Shown one piece after another: positions 8,111 to 16,704 of a stretch of DNA of 64,000 bases. Position 1 is the first letter of the stretch; each line of letters begins with the position of its first letter. The DNA lies in the NCBI RefSeq assembly GCF_042945595.1, contig NZ_CP168493.1, positions 3,348,001 to 3,412,000 on the forward strand. Direction: 5' to 3'. The translations under genes were made by a program, and so were the position numbers. Below the pieces are notes generated by a model. It saw only the letters and a list, made by a program, of their open reading frames with translations. It searched no databases and was not told the DNA's origin. This DNA comes from Psychrobacillus sp042945595 (GTDB lineage Bacteria; Bacillota; Bacilli; Bacillales_A; Planococcaceae).

Positions 8111-9064
8111 TTATTTTTTTGATGATATTACTTTTGTAAATTCAATAATGTTTTTAAAAATTTCCGGGTCAAAGTCGTTAGCACTTTGTGAAATAAAGCT
8201 TGACCCTCCATCGATATTCCAATGTTGAAATGCCTCTTTTATTTCATTCCAGTCTGCTTTATCTCCAAACGCTTCTAAATAAAACTTACCAAATGATATT
8301 GCATGGATTCTATCTGAATTTCGTAGAGACTCTACCATGAAGGATTTTCCAATTAAAAATGAAAATCTTGCAAGAGAAATTATTAATGCAAGCAAGACGA
8401 ACCCTACTAAGCCAAGTTGAATTTGTTCAGAAGTTGTTAACTCTTTTTTGGAGTGCATTATAAAATCTGCTTTATATAAAAGAAATGTAATTGCACAAAT
8501 CAAAAAAGCTCCACATAAAAAATAACTAGCGTAAGCAATGCTTCGATAATCCCTTTCTTTTGCAGTAAGTCTAGTTATCGCTTCCGTAATATATGTTCCT
8601 GCATTCTCCTTTACTTTGGCAATAGCCTCCTGTTTCTCTTCTTCAATCGCTTGTGATTCACCTATTAATCTTGAAATTGCTAATGAAAGCACTGATTTAG
8701 ATTCCTCAATATTTTCTCTTGAACCAATTAGTATATTTTCAAATACTTCAATAAATTCAGGTGGTAGGTTCACATCATCAAACAGAATTGGGATGATAAT
8801 CGGTTTTTTTCTTTCTCGGTAGTATCCAATTGCCTTGGAAGCTTCAGCATTAACCCAATTGCTATTCTGAGAGTGCTTAGATATTATAATGACAAAGAAG
8901 TCAACTGATTTTAATCTTAATGATATTTCGTCTGCTAAAACCTTTTCAGGTAGTATATCTTCAGTTGGTAAAAATACTTTATGTCCATTGTCTTTTAAAA
9001 GACCAGCTAAAGATTGAGCAATTCTTGTATCTTCATAGGCAAAAGTAAATTGTATTTGTGCCAT
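8111..9064 (-). CDS. TIR-domain protein with two transmembrane segments, 317 aa
   Basis: The N-terminal TIR fold (residues 1-135: FTFAYEDTRIAQSL, then FLPTEDI, VDFFVIIIS, PIIIPILFD) contains W70-V-N-A-E74, matching the WxxxE pattern in which the Glu is the NADase residue of bacterial TIR enzymes. A charged helix (138-172) leads to two hydrophobic segments (about 174-197 and 217-239) and a cytoplasmic C-terminal domain of about 75 residues that I do not recognise. The start ATG at 9064 follows GGGGGAT directly; an upstream ATG (9088) lacks a ribosome-binding site. Lying between two integrases, it is probably defence cargo that depletes NAD or signals at the membrane; the activity is inferred. 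Confidence 0.85.
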   Translation of the reverse strand: MAQIQFTFAYEDTRIAQSLAGLLKDNGHKVFLPTEDILPEKVLADEISLRLKSVDFFVIIISKHSQNSNWVNAEASKAIGYYRERKKPIIIPILFDDVNLPPEFIEVFENILIGSRENIEESKSVLSLAISRLIGESQAIEEEKQEAIAKVKENAGTYITEAITRLTAKERDYRSIAYASYFLCGAFLICAITFLLYKADFIMHSKKELTTSEQIQLGLVGFVLLALIISLARFSFLIGKSFMVESLRNSDRIHAISFGKFYLEAFGDKADWNEIKEAFQHWNIDGGSSFISQSANDFDPEIFKNIIEFTKVISSKK

Positions 9065-9173
9065 ATTATCCCCCAAAAACCTATACATTTTTAATAATTA
9101 CTTTACCATAAAAGGGGATTATAGAAAATAGTTTAACGTAGCGAAACAGCCCCAATTCCAAATTTTCAACCAT

Positions 9174-9230
9174 TCATTTATCACAATATACATAACAGAA
9201 TTGCTTCTGTTGGTCTGTTATTTCTTTCAT
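9174..9230 (-). pseudogene. Terminase-small-subunit-like remnant, 18 codons
   Basis: A good ribosome-binding site (TTGGAGGT) precedes an ATG that reads MKEITDQQKQFCYVYCDK and stops. The pattern TxxQxxFCxxY matches the start of phage terminase small subunits. If so, it is the stump of a lost phage packaging gene. Too short for certainty. Confidence 0.3.
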
Positions 9231-9251
9231 AGTTTATTACCTCCAATCAAT

Positions 9252-9281
9252 AAAAAAAGAGGAAGGCTTATTGACCTTCCC
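9252..9281 (-). terminator. Intrinsic terminator, minus strand
   Basis: GGGAAGG and CCTTCC arms followed, on the minus strand, by CTCTTTTTTT. It lies just upstream of the terminase-like stump. Confidence 0.7.
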
Positions 9282-9430
9282 AAACCGCAGAAATAAATTA
9301 TTCCTTCTTTAGTTAACCTGCGGCGTTAGTTGAAGTACATATTTTCACAATCTATAAAGTGATTTAGCATCATTTCACAACTAATTTTAAAATACATTTA
9401 TACCTATGGAAAAGGGGATGCGCATTATAA

Positions 9431-9625
9431 ATGAAGAAGAAACTAAAAAGAAACAGAATCCGTTGCATACATTGCTGTGATATTATCGAATCAATAAGCA
9501 CAAATGATTTCAAATCATGCAAATGTGGGGCAGTCGGTATTGATGGTGGTTTAGACTACCCAAAACGTATTTTCGGTTCATACCCAGAAGAAGAACATTA
9601 CGAAGAATTATCGGAATATGAGTGA
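9431..9625 (+). CDS. Small zinc-ribbon-like protein, 64 aa
   Basis: A short protein with a basic N-terminus (MKKKLKRNRIRC), a four-Cys metal site (C-I-H-C-C ... C-K-C, about residues 12-32), the segment VGIDGGLDYPKR and an acidic tail (EEEHYEELSEYE). It resembles small conserved proteins found in Firmicutes phages and mobile elements (DUF7695-like; named from memory). A GGAAAAGGGG ribosome-binding region precedes the ATG and a terminator follows at 9633-9664, so it is a single-gene unit. Function unknown. Confidence 0.7.
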   Translation: MKKKLKRNRIRCIHCCDIIESISTNDFKSCKCGAVGIDGGLDYPKRIFGSYPEEEHYEELSEYE

Positions 9626-9632
9626 AGAGAAG

Positions 9633-9664
9633 GAACATGTTTGCATTGAAACATGTTCTTTTTT
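9633..9664 (+). terminator. Intrinsic terminator
   Basis: GAACATGTT and AACATGTTC arms around an 8-nt loop, then TTTTTT. Confidence 0.8.
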
Positions 9665-9789
9665 ATTTATCTGCACCTCTCGCTAACTTATTAAGCTAAT
9701 CAATACTTTAATCATTAGGAATCGTTAACCTTCAAAATGGAAATAATGGATATCTGTAATAAAAATTTTGAGGAAAGCGAGGTCATTCA

Positions 9790-11016
9790 ATGAAAGGGCA
9801 TTTTTACAAGAGAGGTTGTACGTGCAAGAAGAAAAAGTGTACTTGTGGTTCCAAATGGGCTTTTACCATCGATATTGGAATAGATCCGATTACTGGTAAA
9901 AGGAAGCAAAAGGTAAGAAGTGGTTTTAAAACTAGAGAAGAAGCTGAGGCAGCTGCTACCGCGCTCATTCATGAGTTAAACCAAGAAATATATATGGAGG
10001 AAACTGACTTAACGTTTTGTGAGTTTGCAAATCAGTGGCTCCCAATCTACAGCGAAGCAAAAGATGTTAAACCCGGAACAATTCGAGTCCGTATTCATGA
10101 AATCAATAAGTTATTGCCCTACTTTTCCCGGCTGAAATTAAAGGACATTTCAAGGATGAGATATCAAGATGCTCTCAACGATTTAAAGGACAGAGGATAT
10201 TCTGATAGTACAAGGGAAGGAATAAATCGAACTGGACGAATGATTTTTCGGAAAGCATTAGAATTGGAGCTAATCAAGAAGGACCCTACTGAATTTGCCT
10301 ATCTTAAAAAGATTAAAAAAACAATTGAACAGTTAGAGGAAGAGGAGATTCCGAAGTATTTGGAAAAGGAAGAGCTTGCACTTTTCTTAAGTACTGCCAA
10401 GAGTCAAGGATTGGAATTAGACTACTTAATGTTTATCATCCTGTCCTATACAGGAATTAGGGTTGGTGAACTCATAGCTCTTAAGTGGAAAGATATTGAT
10501 TTCGTAAATCAGACAATCAGCATTACTAAAACGTATTACAATCCCAATAATAATACCGTTCAGTTTCAGTTGGTGACACCAAAAACGAAAAAATCTAGAC
10601 GGAAAATTGTTGTGGATGAAGATGTGATCAAAACTTTGAGCCTTCACAAAGAAACTCAAGCAAAAATCATTCAGCAGTTAGGTGAAGATTACTATAATCA
10701 AGACTTCATCTTTGCTAAAACAGAGCGACATCCTGGATATCCTTTCGTCATTAAAATGGTACAACTCAGGATGGCTAGACTGCTTGCAATCGCAAAATTA
10801 AACAAAGACTTAACACCGCACTCATTGAGACATACACATACTTCGCTTTTAGCAGAAGCAGGTGTCGCACTCGAACAAATCATGGATAGACTTGGCCATA
10901 CAGATGATCAAATCACCAAGAATGTCTATCTCCACGTAACAAAAGAAATGAAAAAAGAAGCTTCCCAAAAGTTTGCACAACTCATGAGAAGCCTCGATTA
11001 TAATCCTCTATGTTAG
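9790..11016 (+). CDS. Tyrosine integrase 2, 408 aa
   Basis: Close relative of integrase 1, with the same N-terminal Cys cluster (CTCKKKKCTC), AP2-like arm-binding domain, core-binding domain and catalytic set at identical positions (Arg224, His344, Arg347, His370, Tyr380). A GAGGAAAGCGAGGTC ribosome-binding region precedes the ATG. Two direct repeats of ATGTTAGCA, 11 bp apart, overlap its stop codon (11010-11029) and look like arm-type integrase sites. The gene ends 67 bp from the groEL stop codon, the normal position of an integrase beside its att site. No excisionase gene is seen next to it. Confidence 0.92.
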   Translation: MKGHFYKRGCTCKKKKCTCGSKWAFTIDIGIDPITGKRKQKVRSGFKTREEAEAAATALIHELNQEIYMEETDLTFCEFANQWLPIYSEAKDVKPGTIRVRIHEINKLLPYFSRLKLKDISRMRYQDALNDLKDRGYSDSTREGINRTGRMIFRKALELELIKKDPTEFAYLKKIKKTIEQLEEEEIPKYLEKEELALFLSTAKSQGLELDYLMFIILSYTGIRVGELIALKWKDIDFVNQTISITKTYYNPNNNTVQFQLVTPKTKKSRRKIVVDEDVIKTLSLHKETQAKIIQQLGEDYYNQDFIFAKTERHPGYPFVIKMVQLRMARLLAIAKLNKDLTPHSLRHTHTSLLAEAGVALEQIMDRLGHTDDQITKNVYLHVTKEMKKEASQKFAQLMRSLDYNPLC

Positions 11017-11029
11017 CAAAATGTTAGCA
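11010..11029. repeat. Two direct repeats of ATGTTAGCA, possible integrase arm sites
   Basis: ATGTTAGCA at 11010-11018 and 11021-11029, about one helical turn apart, across the end of the integrase gene and next to the candidate core site. Confidence 0.5.
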
Positions 11030-11051
11030 TTTCACTTTCACCTTACATACA

Positions 11052-11073
11052 AACCCTTATATATCAAGGGATT
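11052..11073. other. Candidate att site and groEL 3' hairpin
   Basis: Contains ATATCAAGGGATT (11061-11073), identical to 5888-5900. The CCCTT ... AAGGG arms also form a short hairpin followed on the minus strand by TTTG, 11 bp past the groEL stop, so the site probably doubles as the groEL terminator. Confidence 0.45.
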
Positions 11074-11083
11074 GACGGCCTTA

Positions 11084-12715
11084 TTACATCATGCCGCCCA
11101 TTCCACCCATGTCAGGCATGCCCATACCGCCGCCGCCTTTTTCTGGAATGTCTGCTACTACTGCTTCTGTAGTCAAGAATAATGCAGCTACAGATGCAGC
11201 GTTTTGAAGTGCAGAACGAGTTACTTTAGTTGGATCTACGATACCAGCGTCCATCATGTTTACCCATTCACCAGTTGCTGCGTTGAAACCAATACCGATT
11301 GGTTCGCGTTTTAGACGGTCCACTACGATTGAACCTTCCAGACCTGCGTTGTTTGCGATTTGACGAACTGGTTCTTCTAGTGCACGAAGTACAATTTTAA
11401 GACCTGTCGCTACGTCGCCTTCTTGTGTTTCTGCAACTTCCGCTACTTTGTTGTATACGTTCACTAGTGCAGTACCACCACCAGATACGATACCTTCTTC
11501 AACAGCTGCACGAGTTGCATTAAGAGCGTCTTCAATACGAAGTTTGCGTTCTTTTAGTTCTGTTTCTGTTGCTGCCCCGACTTTCACTACTGCTACTCCG
11601 CCAGCAAGTTTTGCAAGGCGTTCTTGTAGTTTTTCTTTGTCGAATTCAGAAGTTGTTTCTTCTAGTTGAGAACGGATTTGAGCTACTCGGCTAGCGATGC
11701 GATCTGATTCTCCATTACCTTCAACGATTGTTGTGTTGTCTTTTGTTACTACAACTTTAGAAGCACGTCCTAGTTGTGAAATGTCTGTAGATTTTAATTC
11801 TAATCCTAAATCTTCTGTAATTACTTCAGCACCAGTTAGGATTGCGATATCTTCCAGCATTGCTTTACGACGATCTCCGAATCCTGGAGCTTTAACAGCT
11901 ACAGCATTGAAAGTTCCGCGTAATTTGTTTACAACTAGAGTAGCCAATGCTTCCCCTTCAATATCTTCAGAGATTAGTAAAAGTGGTTTGCCTTGTTGTA
12001 CTACTTGCTCAAGTACAGGAAGAATTTCTTGAATACTTGAGATTTTTTTATCTGTAATTAAGATATATGGATTATCTAAAACCGCTTCCATTTTATCTGT
12101 GTTTGTTGCCATATAAGCAGATGTGTATCCACGGTCGAATTGCATACCTTCTACCACATCAAGCTCCGTTGTGAATCCTTTCGATTCTTCAATGGTAATA
12201 ACACCGTCGTTACCAACGCGTTCCATTGCTTCAGCGATTAATTCGCCAACTTCAGTGTCCCCTGAAGAAATAGCTGCAACTTGAGCGATAGACTCTTTGC
12301 CTTCGATTTCTTTAGAGATTGCTTTTAGTTCTGTAATTGCAGCAGCAACTGCAAGATCGATACCTTTACGAATTCCAACAGGATTTGCACCAGCTGTTAC
12401 GTTTTTCAATCCTTCACGAATCATGGATTGTGCCAAAACAGTAGCAGTTGTTGTACCGTCACCAGCGATATCATTTGTTTTAGATGCAACTTCTGCAACC
12501 AATTTTGCACCCATATTTTCAAATGCATCTTCTAATTCGATATCTTTTGCAATCGTCACACCATCATTTGTAATAAGTGGTGAACCGAATTTTTTCTCCA
12601 AAACGACGTTACGTCCTTTTGGTCCAAGCGTTACTTTAACTGCATCCGCAAGTTTATCCACTCCACGCAGCATTGCACTACGAGCGTCTTCACTGAACTT
12701 AATTTCTTTTGCCAT
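11084..12715 (-). CDS. groEL: Chaperonin GroEL, 543 aa
   Basis: 60-kDa chaperonin subunit: ATP-driven folding chamber for cytosolic proteins, working with GroES. The full-length protein starts MAKEIKFSEDAR, contains the ATP-binding DGTTTATVLAQ segment and the GDRRKAMLEDIA hinge/apical motif, and ends in the usual Gly-Met tail (MPDMGGMGGMM). An AGGAGGT ribosome-binding site precedes the ATG and groES lies 34 bp upstream in the same operon. Expression should follow HrcA through the CIRCE element in front of groES. The 3' side abuts integrase 2, making the groEL end the host boundary of the island. Confidence 0.98.
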   Translation of the reverse strand: MAKEIKFSEDARSAMLRGVDKLADAVKVTLGPKGRNVVLEKKFGSPLITNDGVTIAKDIELEDAFENMGAKLVAEVASKTNDIAGDGTTTATVLAQSMIREGLKNVTAGANPVGIRKGIDLAVAAAITELKAISKEIEGKESIAQVAAISSGDTEVGELIAEAMERVGNDGVITIEESKGFTTELDVVEGMQFDRGYTSAYMATNTDKMEAVLDNPYILITDKKISSIQEILPVLEQVVQQGKPLLLISEDIEGEALATLVVNKLRGTFNAVAVKAPGFGDRRKAMLEDIAILTGAEVITEDLGLELKSTDISQLGRASKVVVTKDNTTIVEGNGESDRIASRVAQIRSQLEETTSEFDKEKLQERLAKLAGGVAVVKVGAATETELKERKLRIEDALNATRAAVEEGIVSGGGTALVNVYNKVAEVAETQEGDVATGLKIVLRALEEPVRQIANNAGLEGSIVVDRLKREPIGIGFNAATGEWVNMMDAGIVDPTKVTRSALQNAASVAALFLTTEAVVADIPEKGGGGMGMPDMGGMGGMM

Positions 12716-12749
12716 GTTTTTTTACCTCCTAATTATTGTTTCGTTTTTA

Positions 12750-13034
12750 TTAGCCAATTACAGCTAGAACATCGCTTTCGCGTAATATTAAATATTCGTT
12801 ATTTTCATATTTTACTTCAGTACCTGCATATTTAGAGAAGATGATACGGTCTCCTTCTTTCACGTCTAATTCAACGCGAGTGCCGTTTTCAAGTACTCGT
12901 CCAGTACCGACAGCTATTACTTTTCCTTCTTGTGGCTTCTCTTTAGCAGAGTCTGGAAGTACGATGCCAGATGCTGTTTTTTCCTCAGCTTCGATTAATT
13001 CGATTACAATACGATCACCTAATGGTCTTAACAA
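12750..13034 (-). CDS. groES: Co-chaperonin GroES, 94 aa
   Basis: 10-kDa lid of the GroEL chamber. Standard length and start (MLRPLGDRIVIELIEAEEKT) with the mobile-loop segment TASGIVLPDSAKEKPQEG. First gene of the groESL operon, with a GGGAGGT ribosome-binding site. A perfect CIRCE and a sigma-A-type promoter lie directly upstream. Confidence 0.98.
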   Translation of the reverse strand: MLRPLGDRIVIELIEAEEKTASGIVLPDSAKEKPQEGKVIAVGTGRVLENGTRVELDVKEGDRIIFSKYAGTEVKYENNEYLILRESDVLAVIG

Positions 13035-13072
13035 GTGAAACTACCTCCCTAAAATAGTTGAATTTGATATTA

Positions 13073-13099
13073 TTAGCACTCTTACTCTTCGAGTGCTAA
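13073..13099 (-). promoter_or_regulatory. CIRCE element (HrcA operator) of groESL
   Basis: TTAGCACTC-N9-GAGTGCTAA, a perfect match to the CIRCE consensus, between the promoter and groES. In Firmicutes the repressor HrcA binds it and releases it on heat stress. Confidence 0.97.
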
Positions 13100-13109
13100 C
13101 ACACTTATA

Positions 13110-13138
13110 ATGATAATTAATCACAGAACATTTTGCAA
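13110..13138 (-). promoter_or_regulatory. Sigma-A-type promoter of groESL
   Basis: On the minus strand TTGCAA (13138-13133), a 17-bp spacer and TATCAT (13115-13110). Transcription would start just before the CIRCE element. Confidence 0.7.
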
Positions 13139-13220
13139 GCGAGAAGGCTAATTTTTTCTTTTTATCGTTTATTTCCTATACAATGAAAAAGAATTGTTTT
13201 CTTGAGAGGAATTAAATAAT

Positions 13221-13955
13221 GTGAAACAACAAAAAACAGGCTTGTATATTTTAATTGTTTACTGCGTCATGCAGCTTTCTGGGGCCCTTTTTGCACCACT
13301 ACTATATAAAATTCTTGAAACTAGGGACGTTCAAAATGCTGCGTTACTCGCTTCAGGTTGGTGGGTGTTCATAAGCATGGGAGTTGCAACGCTTATTACG
13401 CTCCTTTTAGTAAGAAAAAATGATGTTTTCTTGTCTCCGTTGAAAGGAAAGCCGACAACACTTGGGAAAACGATTGGTTGGGGAGTTCTTGGGTTTTTCC
13501 TTGTTTTATTAGGCCAAGGGATTGCAGCTAATATCGAAATAAAATTGGGTGTTGAAGCTGGTTCCGAAAATACTGCGCAGTTCATCGAAATTGCACACGC
13601 TGTTCCACTAGCAATATTTTCGATTGTCCTATTTGCCCCAATTTTAGAAGAGTTAATTTTTCGCCGCCTCATTTTTGGTTCTTTATTGCCTAAAACGAAT
13701 TTCTTTGTTGCAGCTGCCGTCAGTGCAATCGTGTTCGGTATTATACACTTCGACTTTACGCACATCCTACTATATGCGGTATCGGGGTTTATATTCGCTT
13801 TCATCTATCATAAGACAAAGCGCATTATGGCTTCTATGATTTCTCATATGCTTTTGAATGGTTTTGTTGTGCTCTTCCAGTTTTACGGGGAAGAAATACA
13901 AAAGTTTGGAGAAAAAATGCAAAGTTTTCTCGAAATATACTCCCAAATGCACTAA
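13221..13955 (+). CDS. ydiL: CPBP-family intramembrane metalloprotease, YdiL-like, 244 aa
   Basis: A hydrophobic protein with about seven membrane segments. The CPBP (Abi/CAAX protease) motifs are present: LEELIFRR (EExxxR, about residues 143-150), FGIIHFDFTH (about 172-181) and a late HMLLNG histidine. It occupies the place of ydiL, next to groESL, in Bacillus subtilis. GTG start with GAGAGGA ribosome-binding site. The gene is divergent from groES and convergent with rex. Its substrate is unknown; some relatives process prenylated or bacteriocin peptides. Confidence 0.85.
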   Translation: MKQQKTGLYILIVYCVMQLSGALFAPLLYKILETRDVQNAALLASGWWVFISMGVATLITLLLVRKNDVFLSPLKGKPTTLGKTIGWGVLGFFLVLLGQGIAANIEIKLGVEAGSENTAQFIEIAHAVPLAIFSIVLFAPILEELIFRRLIFGSLLPKTNFFVAAAVSAIVFGIIHFDFTHILLYAVSGFIFAFIYHKTKRIMASMISHMLLNGFVVLFQFYGEEIQKFGEKMQSFLEIYSQMH

Positions 13956-13994
13956 AAAAGTCTTTCACCAAACATATTTGGTGGAAGACTTTTG
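13955..13994. terminator. Bidirectional terminator between ydiL and rex
   Basis: AAAAGTCTTTCACCAAA pairs with TTTGGTGGAAGACTTTT around a 4-nt loop, with A/T tracts on both sides. Confidence 0.9.
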
Positions 13995-14008
13995 CTTTAT
14001 TCTACATT

Positions 14009-14638
14009 TTAGTTTCGTATAAGATAAATAAGCGTTTGTACTTCTACGGATAAATCAATCGTATGTACACGAATTGTATCCGGAACATTTAACCTTACTG
14101 GCGTAAAGTTCAAAATACCTGTTATTTCCGTTTTTGCTAGTCGATCAGCAACTTCTTGAGCAGAGCGACTTGGAACGGTACAAATAACTAACTCAATGCC
14201 ATATTCCAACAACTTCTCTTCCATTACACTAGGATTAAAAACTGGAATATCACTTTTCATCATTCCTTCAACCGGTGCTTTTGTATCGAAGGCAACAACA
14301 ATTTTCGTATTATGGTTTTTTTGAAAGTTATACTTAAGAAAAGCAGTTCCTAAACTACCAACCCCAATAAGCGCAACATTTGCTGCTTCATCCTGATCTA
14401 ATGTTTTACGAAAAAACTCCAGTAAGTTAGCAACATCATATCCATAACCTTTTTTCCCTAGAGCTCCAAAATGAGAAAAGTCTCTACGAATCGTTGCAGA
14501 ATCTATTTTCATCACGTCACTTAATTCTTGCGATGAAACTCTTTTATGACCAGCATTATGAAAGCTTTGTAAAAATCTATAATATAGTGGAAGCCTTTTT
14601 GTTGTTGCTTGAGGAATTTTTGGTAATTCAGGTTTCAT
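14009..14638 (-). CDS. rex: Redox-sensing repressor Rex, 209 aa
   Basis: NADH/NAD ratio sensor that represses fermentation and respiration genes. The N-terminal winged helix (residues 1-80; SSQELSDVMKIDSATIRRDFSHFG is the recognition region) precedes a Rossmann domain with the nucleotide loop GVGSLGTAF (about 92-100). The C-terminal helix (HTIDLSVEVQTLIYLI) is the domain-swapped dimer helix. Length matches the family, and the gene is rex (ydiH) by position in the ydi cluster. An AGGAGTG ribosome-binding site precedes the ATG. Confidence 0.96.
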   Translation of the reverse strand: MKPELPKIPQATTKRLPLYYRFLQSFHNAGHKRVSSQELSDVMKIDSATIRRDFSHFGALGKKGYGYDVANLLEFFRKTLDQDEAANVALIGVGSLGTAFLKYNFQKNHNTKIVVAFDTKAPVEGMMKSDIPVFNPSVMEEKLLEYGIELVICTVPSRSAQEVADRLAKTEITGILNFTPVRLNVPDTIRVHTIDLSVEVQTLIYLIRN

Positions 14639-14768
14639 AAAAACACTCCTATTTCATTGGAACGAATCGATTTTAACGCACTTAACATTCATTTCATTAT
14701 AAAGCTATAGCGTTGCAACGACAAGACCTATCTATTACACTTAAGATAGAATTGAGGTGCGAATCATC

Positions 14769-16703
14769 GTGATTGTTTTACAAGTCAATCAAGTAACAAA
14801 ATCCTTTAATGGGGAAGATATATTAACAAACGTAAAGTTAGAGGTTCAAGACCGGGATCGGGTCGCACTTGTCGGCCGAAACGGTGCTGGAAAATCTACA
14901 TTACTTAAAATAATTGCTGGCGAAATGTCGCATGATTCCGGCGATATTATTATGCCGAAAAACATTCGATTAGGCTATCTAGAACAACATGCCGGACTCG
15001 AATCAAAACTCTCCATCTGGGAGGAAATGAAGTCCATCTTTAGTCATCTGATTGACTCTGAAAAAGAGCTTCGTTCATTAGAATCGCAAATGGCTGACCC
15101 ATCCGTATATGAGGTTTCCGAAGTTTATGCTCGAGTAGCCGCTACGTACGATGAACTACAACTAGCTTTCAATGAAGCAGGCGGTTATCGATTCGAATCT
15201 GACATCCGCTCTATCTTACACGGGATGCAATTCTTCCCTGAAGATTATGATAAACCTGTACAAGCGTTATCTGGTGGCCAAAAGACAAGGCTTGCACTAG
15301 CCAAAATGCTGCTTAGCAAACCAGATTTACTTATTTTAGATGAGCCTACCAATCATTTAGATATAGCTACATTAAACTTTTTAGAAAACTATTTGAAAAA
15401 TTATAGTGGTGCGATTCTAATCGTTTCGCATGACCGCTACTTTTTAGATCAAGTAGTGAACTTTGTATATGAAGTTTCTCGCCATAACGTATCAAGATAT
15501 GTTGGTAATTACAGCAGCTATCTAGATCAAAAAGCAAAGAACTATGAACGAGATAAAAAAATGTATGAAAGACAGCAAGAGGAAAAGGCGAAGTTGGAAG
15601 ACTTCGTCAACAAGAATTTAGCTCGTGCCTCTACAACGAAAATGGCACAGTCGAGACGAAAGGTAATTGAAAAAACAGACTGGATGGATTCACCAGACGG
15701 CGATGAAAAATCAGCTAATTTCGGCTTTACAATTGACCGTCCAAGCGGTAACGACGTGCTTCGTCTCGAAGAAATTGCTGTTGGATATCCAAACAAAAAA
15801 GTTTCCTCCAATATTTCGTTTTCTGTTTATAAGCAAGATCGGATCGCACTTGTTGGGCCTAATGGCGTTGGTAAGTCTACCCTCTTGAAAACCATAATGA
15901 AGCAAATAGATCATGCCGGTGGTAAAATACAATACGGAACGAATGTCCAATTTGGATACTACGACCAAGAACAAGCCGCTCTCACTGGCAATAAAACCGT
16001 ACTTCTAGAACTTTGGGATGAATGGCCACAGATGAATGAAAAAGATGTCCGCAATGTATTGGGACGCTTTCTTTTTAGCGGAGATGATGTGCAAAAAACT
16101 GTTTCTACGTTATCTGGTGGAGAGAAAGCAAGACTTGCCCTAGCTAAGTTAATGCTATTAAAAGCAAACACTTTAGTACTCGATGAACCGACGAATCATT
16201 TAGACTTAGATAGTAAGGAAGTATTAGAAAATGCATTACTAGAGTTTCCCGGAACCATCCTCTTCGTATCGCATGACCGTTACTTTATCAATAGAATCTC
16301 TACGAAGGTTATTGAGTTATCGAATGATAATGCTGCTCTTTTCTTAGGTGATTACGATTACTACTTAGAAAAGAAAGAAGAGCTTGAAGAACTTGCTCTA
16401 GAAAATGCGATCATCGAAAAAACGGTTGTCGTAAAGACAAGCACTTCGACGATTGATAAAGAAGCGAAGAAGAAAGAACGCCAACTCCGACGCCAATTGG
16501 AAGAATTAGAATCACAAATTCCAAAAGTGGATTCAGAAATAGCTTCTATAGAAGAAAAGCTTTGCGATCCAGCAATTTTCCAAGATCACGAAGCAGTCCA
16601 ACAATTACAGCTTGAATTAGATGGATTAAAGACAAAACAAGATGATTTATCGAATGAATGGCTGGAATTACAAGAGCTATTAGAGGAAATCGCTCCAAAT
16701 TAA
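14769..16703 (+). CDS. ydiF: ABC-F ribosome-associated ATPase, YdiF-like, 644 aa
   Basis: Two ABC domains in one soluble chain without membrane segments, the ABC-F layout. First Walker A GRNGAGKST (about 36-44), signature LSGGQKTRLALAK and LILDEPTNHLD; second GPNGVGKST, LSGGEKARLALAK and LVLDEPTNHLD. The linker between them carries the charged P-site tRNA interaction motif, and the C-terminal 90 residues form a coiled coil. GTG at 14769 is chosen because GAGGTG (14753-14758) sits 10 nt upstream; an in-frame GTG at 14757 overlaps that site. It lies between rex and tsaD as in B. subtilis. Role: translation factor that rescues or tunes stalled ribosomes. Confidence 0.9.
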   Translation: MIVLQVNQVTKSFNGEDILTNVKLEVQDRDRVALVGRNGAGKSTLLKIIAGEMSHDSGDIIMPKNIRLGYLEQHAGLESKLSIWEEMKSIFSHLIDSEKELRSLESQMADPSVYEVSEVYARVAATYDELQLAFNEAGGYRFESDIRSILHGMQFFPEDYDKPVQALSGGQKTRLALAKMLLSKPDLLILDEPTNHLDIATLNFLENYLKNYSGAILIVSHDRYFLDQVVNFVYEVSRHNVSRYVGNYSSYLDQKAKNYERDKKMYERQQEEKAKLEDFVNKNLARASTTKMAQSRRKVIEKTDWMDSPDGDEKSANFGFTIDRPSGNDVLRLEEIAVGYPNKKVSSNISFSVYKQDRIALVGPNGVGKSTLLKTIMKQIDHAGGKIQYGTNVQFGYYDQEQAALTGNKTVLLELWDEWPQMNEKDVRNVLGRFLFSGDDVQKTVSTLSGGEKARLALAKLMLLKANTLVLDEPTNHLDLDSKEVLENALLEFPGTILFVSHDRYFINRISTKVIELSNDNAALFLGDYDYYLEKKEELEELALENAIIEKTVVVKTSTSTIDKEAKKKERQLRRQLEELESQIPKVDSEIASIEEKLCDPAIFQDHEAVQQLQLELDGLKTKQDDLSNEWLELQELLEEIAPN

Positions 16704-16704
16704 A

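Noticed and set aside
12297..12767. 156-codon open frame antisense to groEL, with two more nearby
   Set aside because: Shadow of groEL codon bias: Ser- and Ala-rich, no ribosome-binding site, on the opposite strand of a certain gene.
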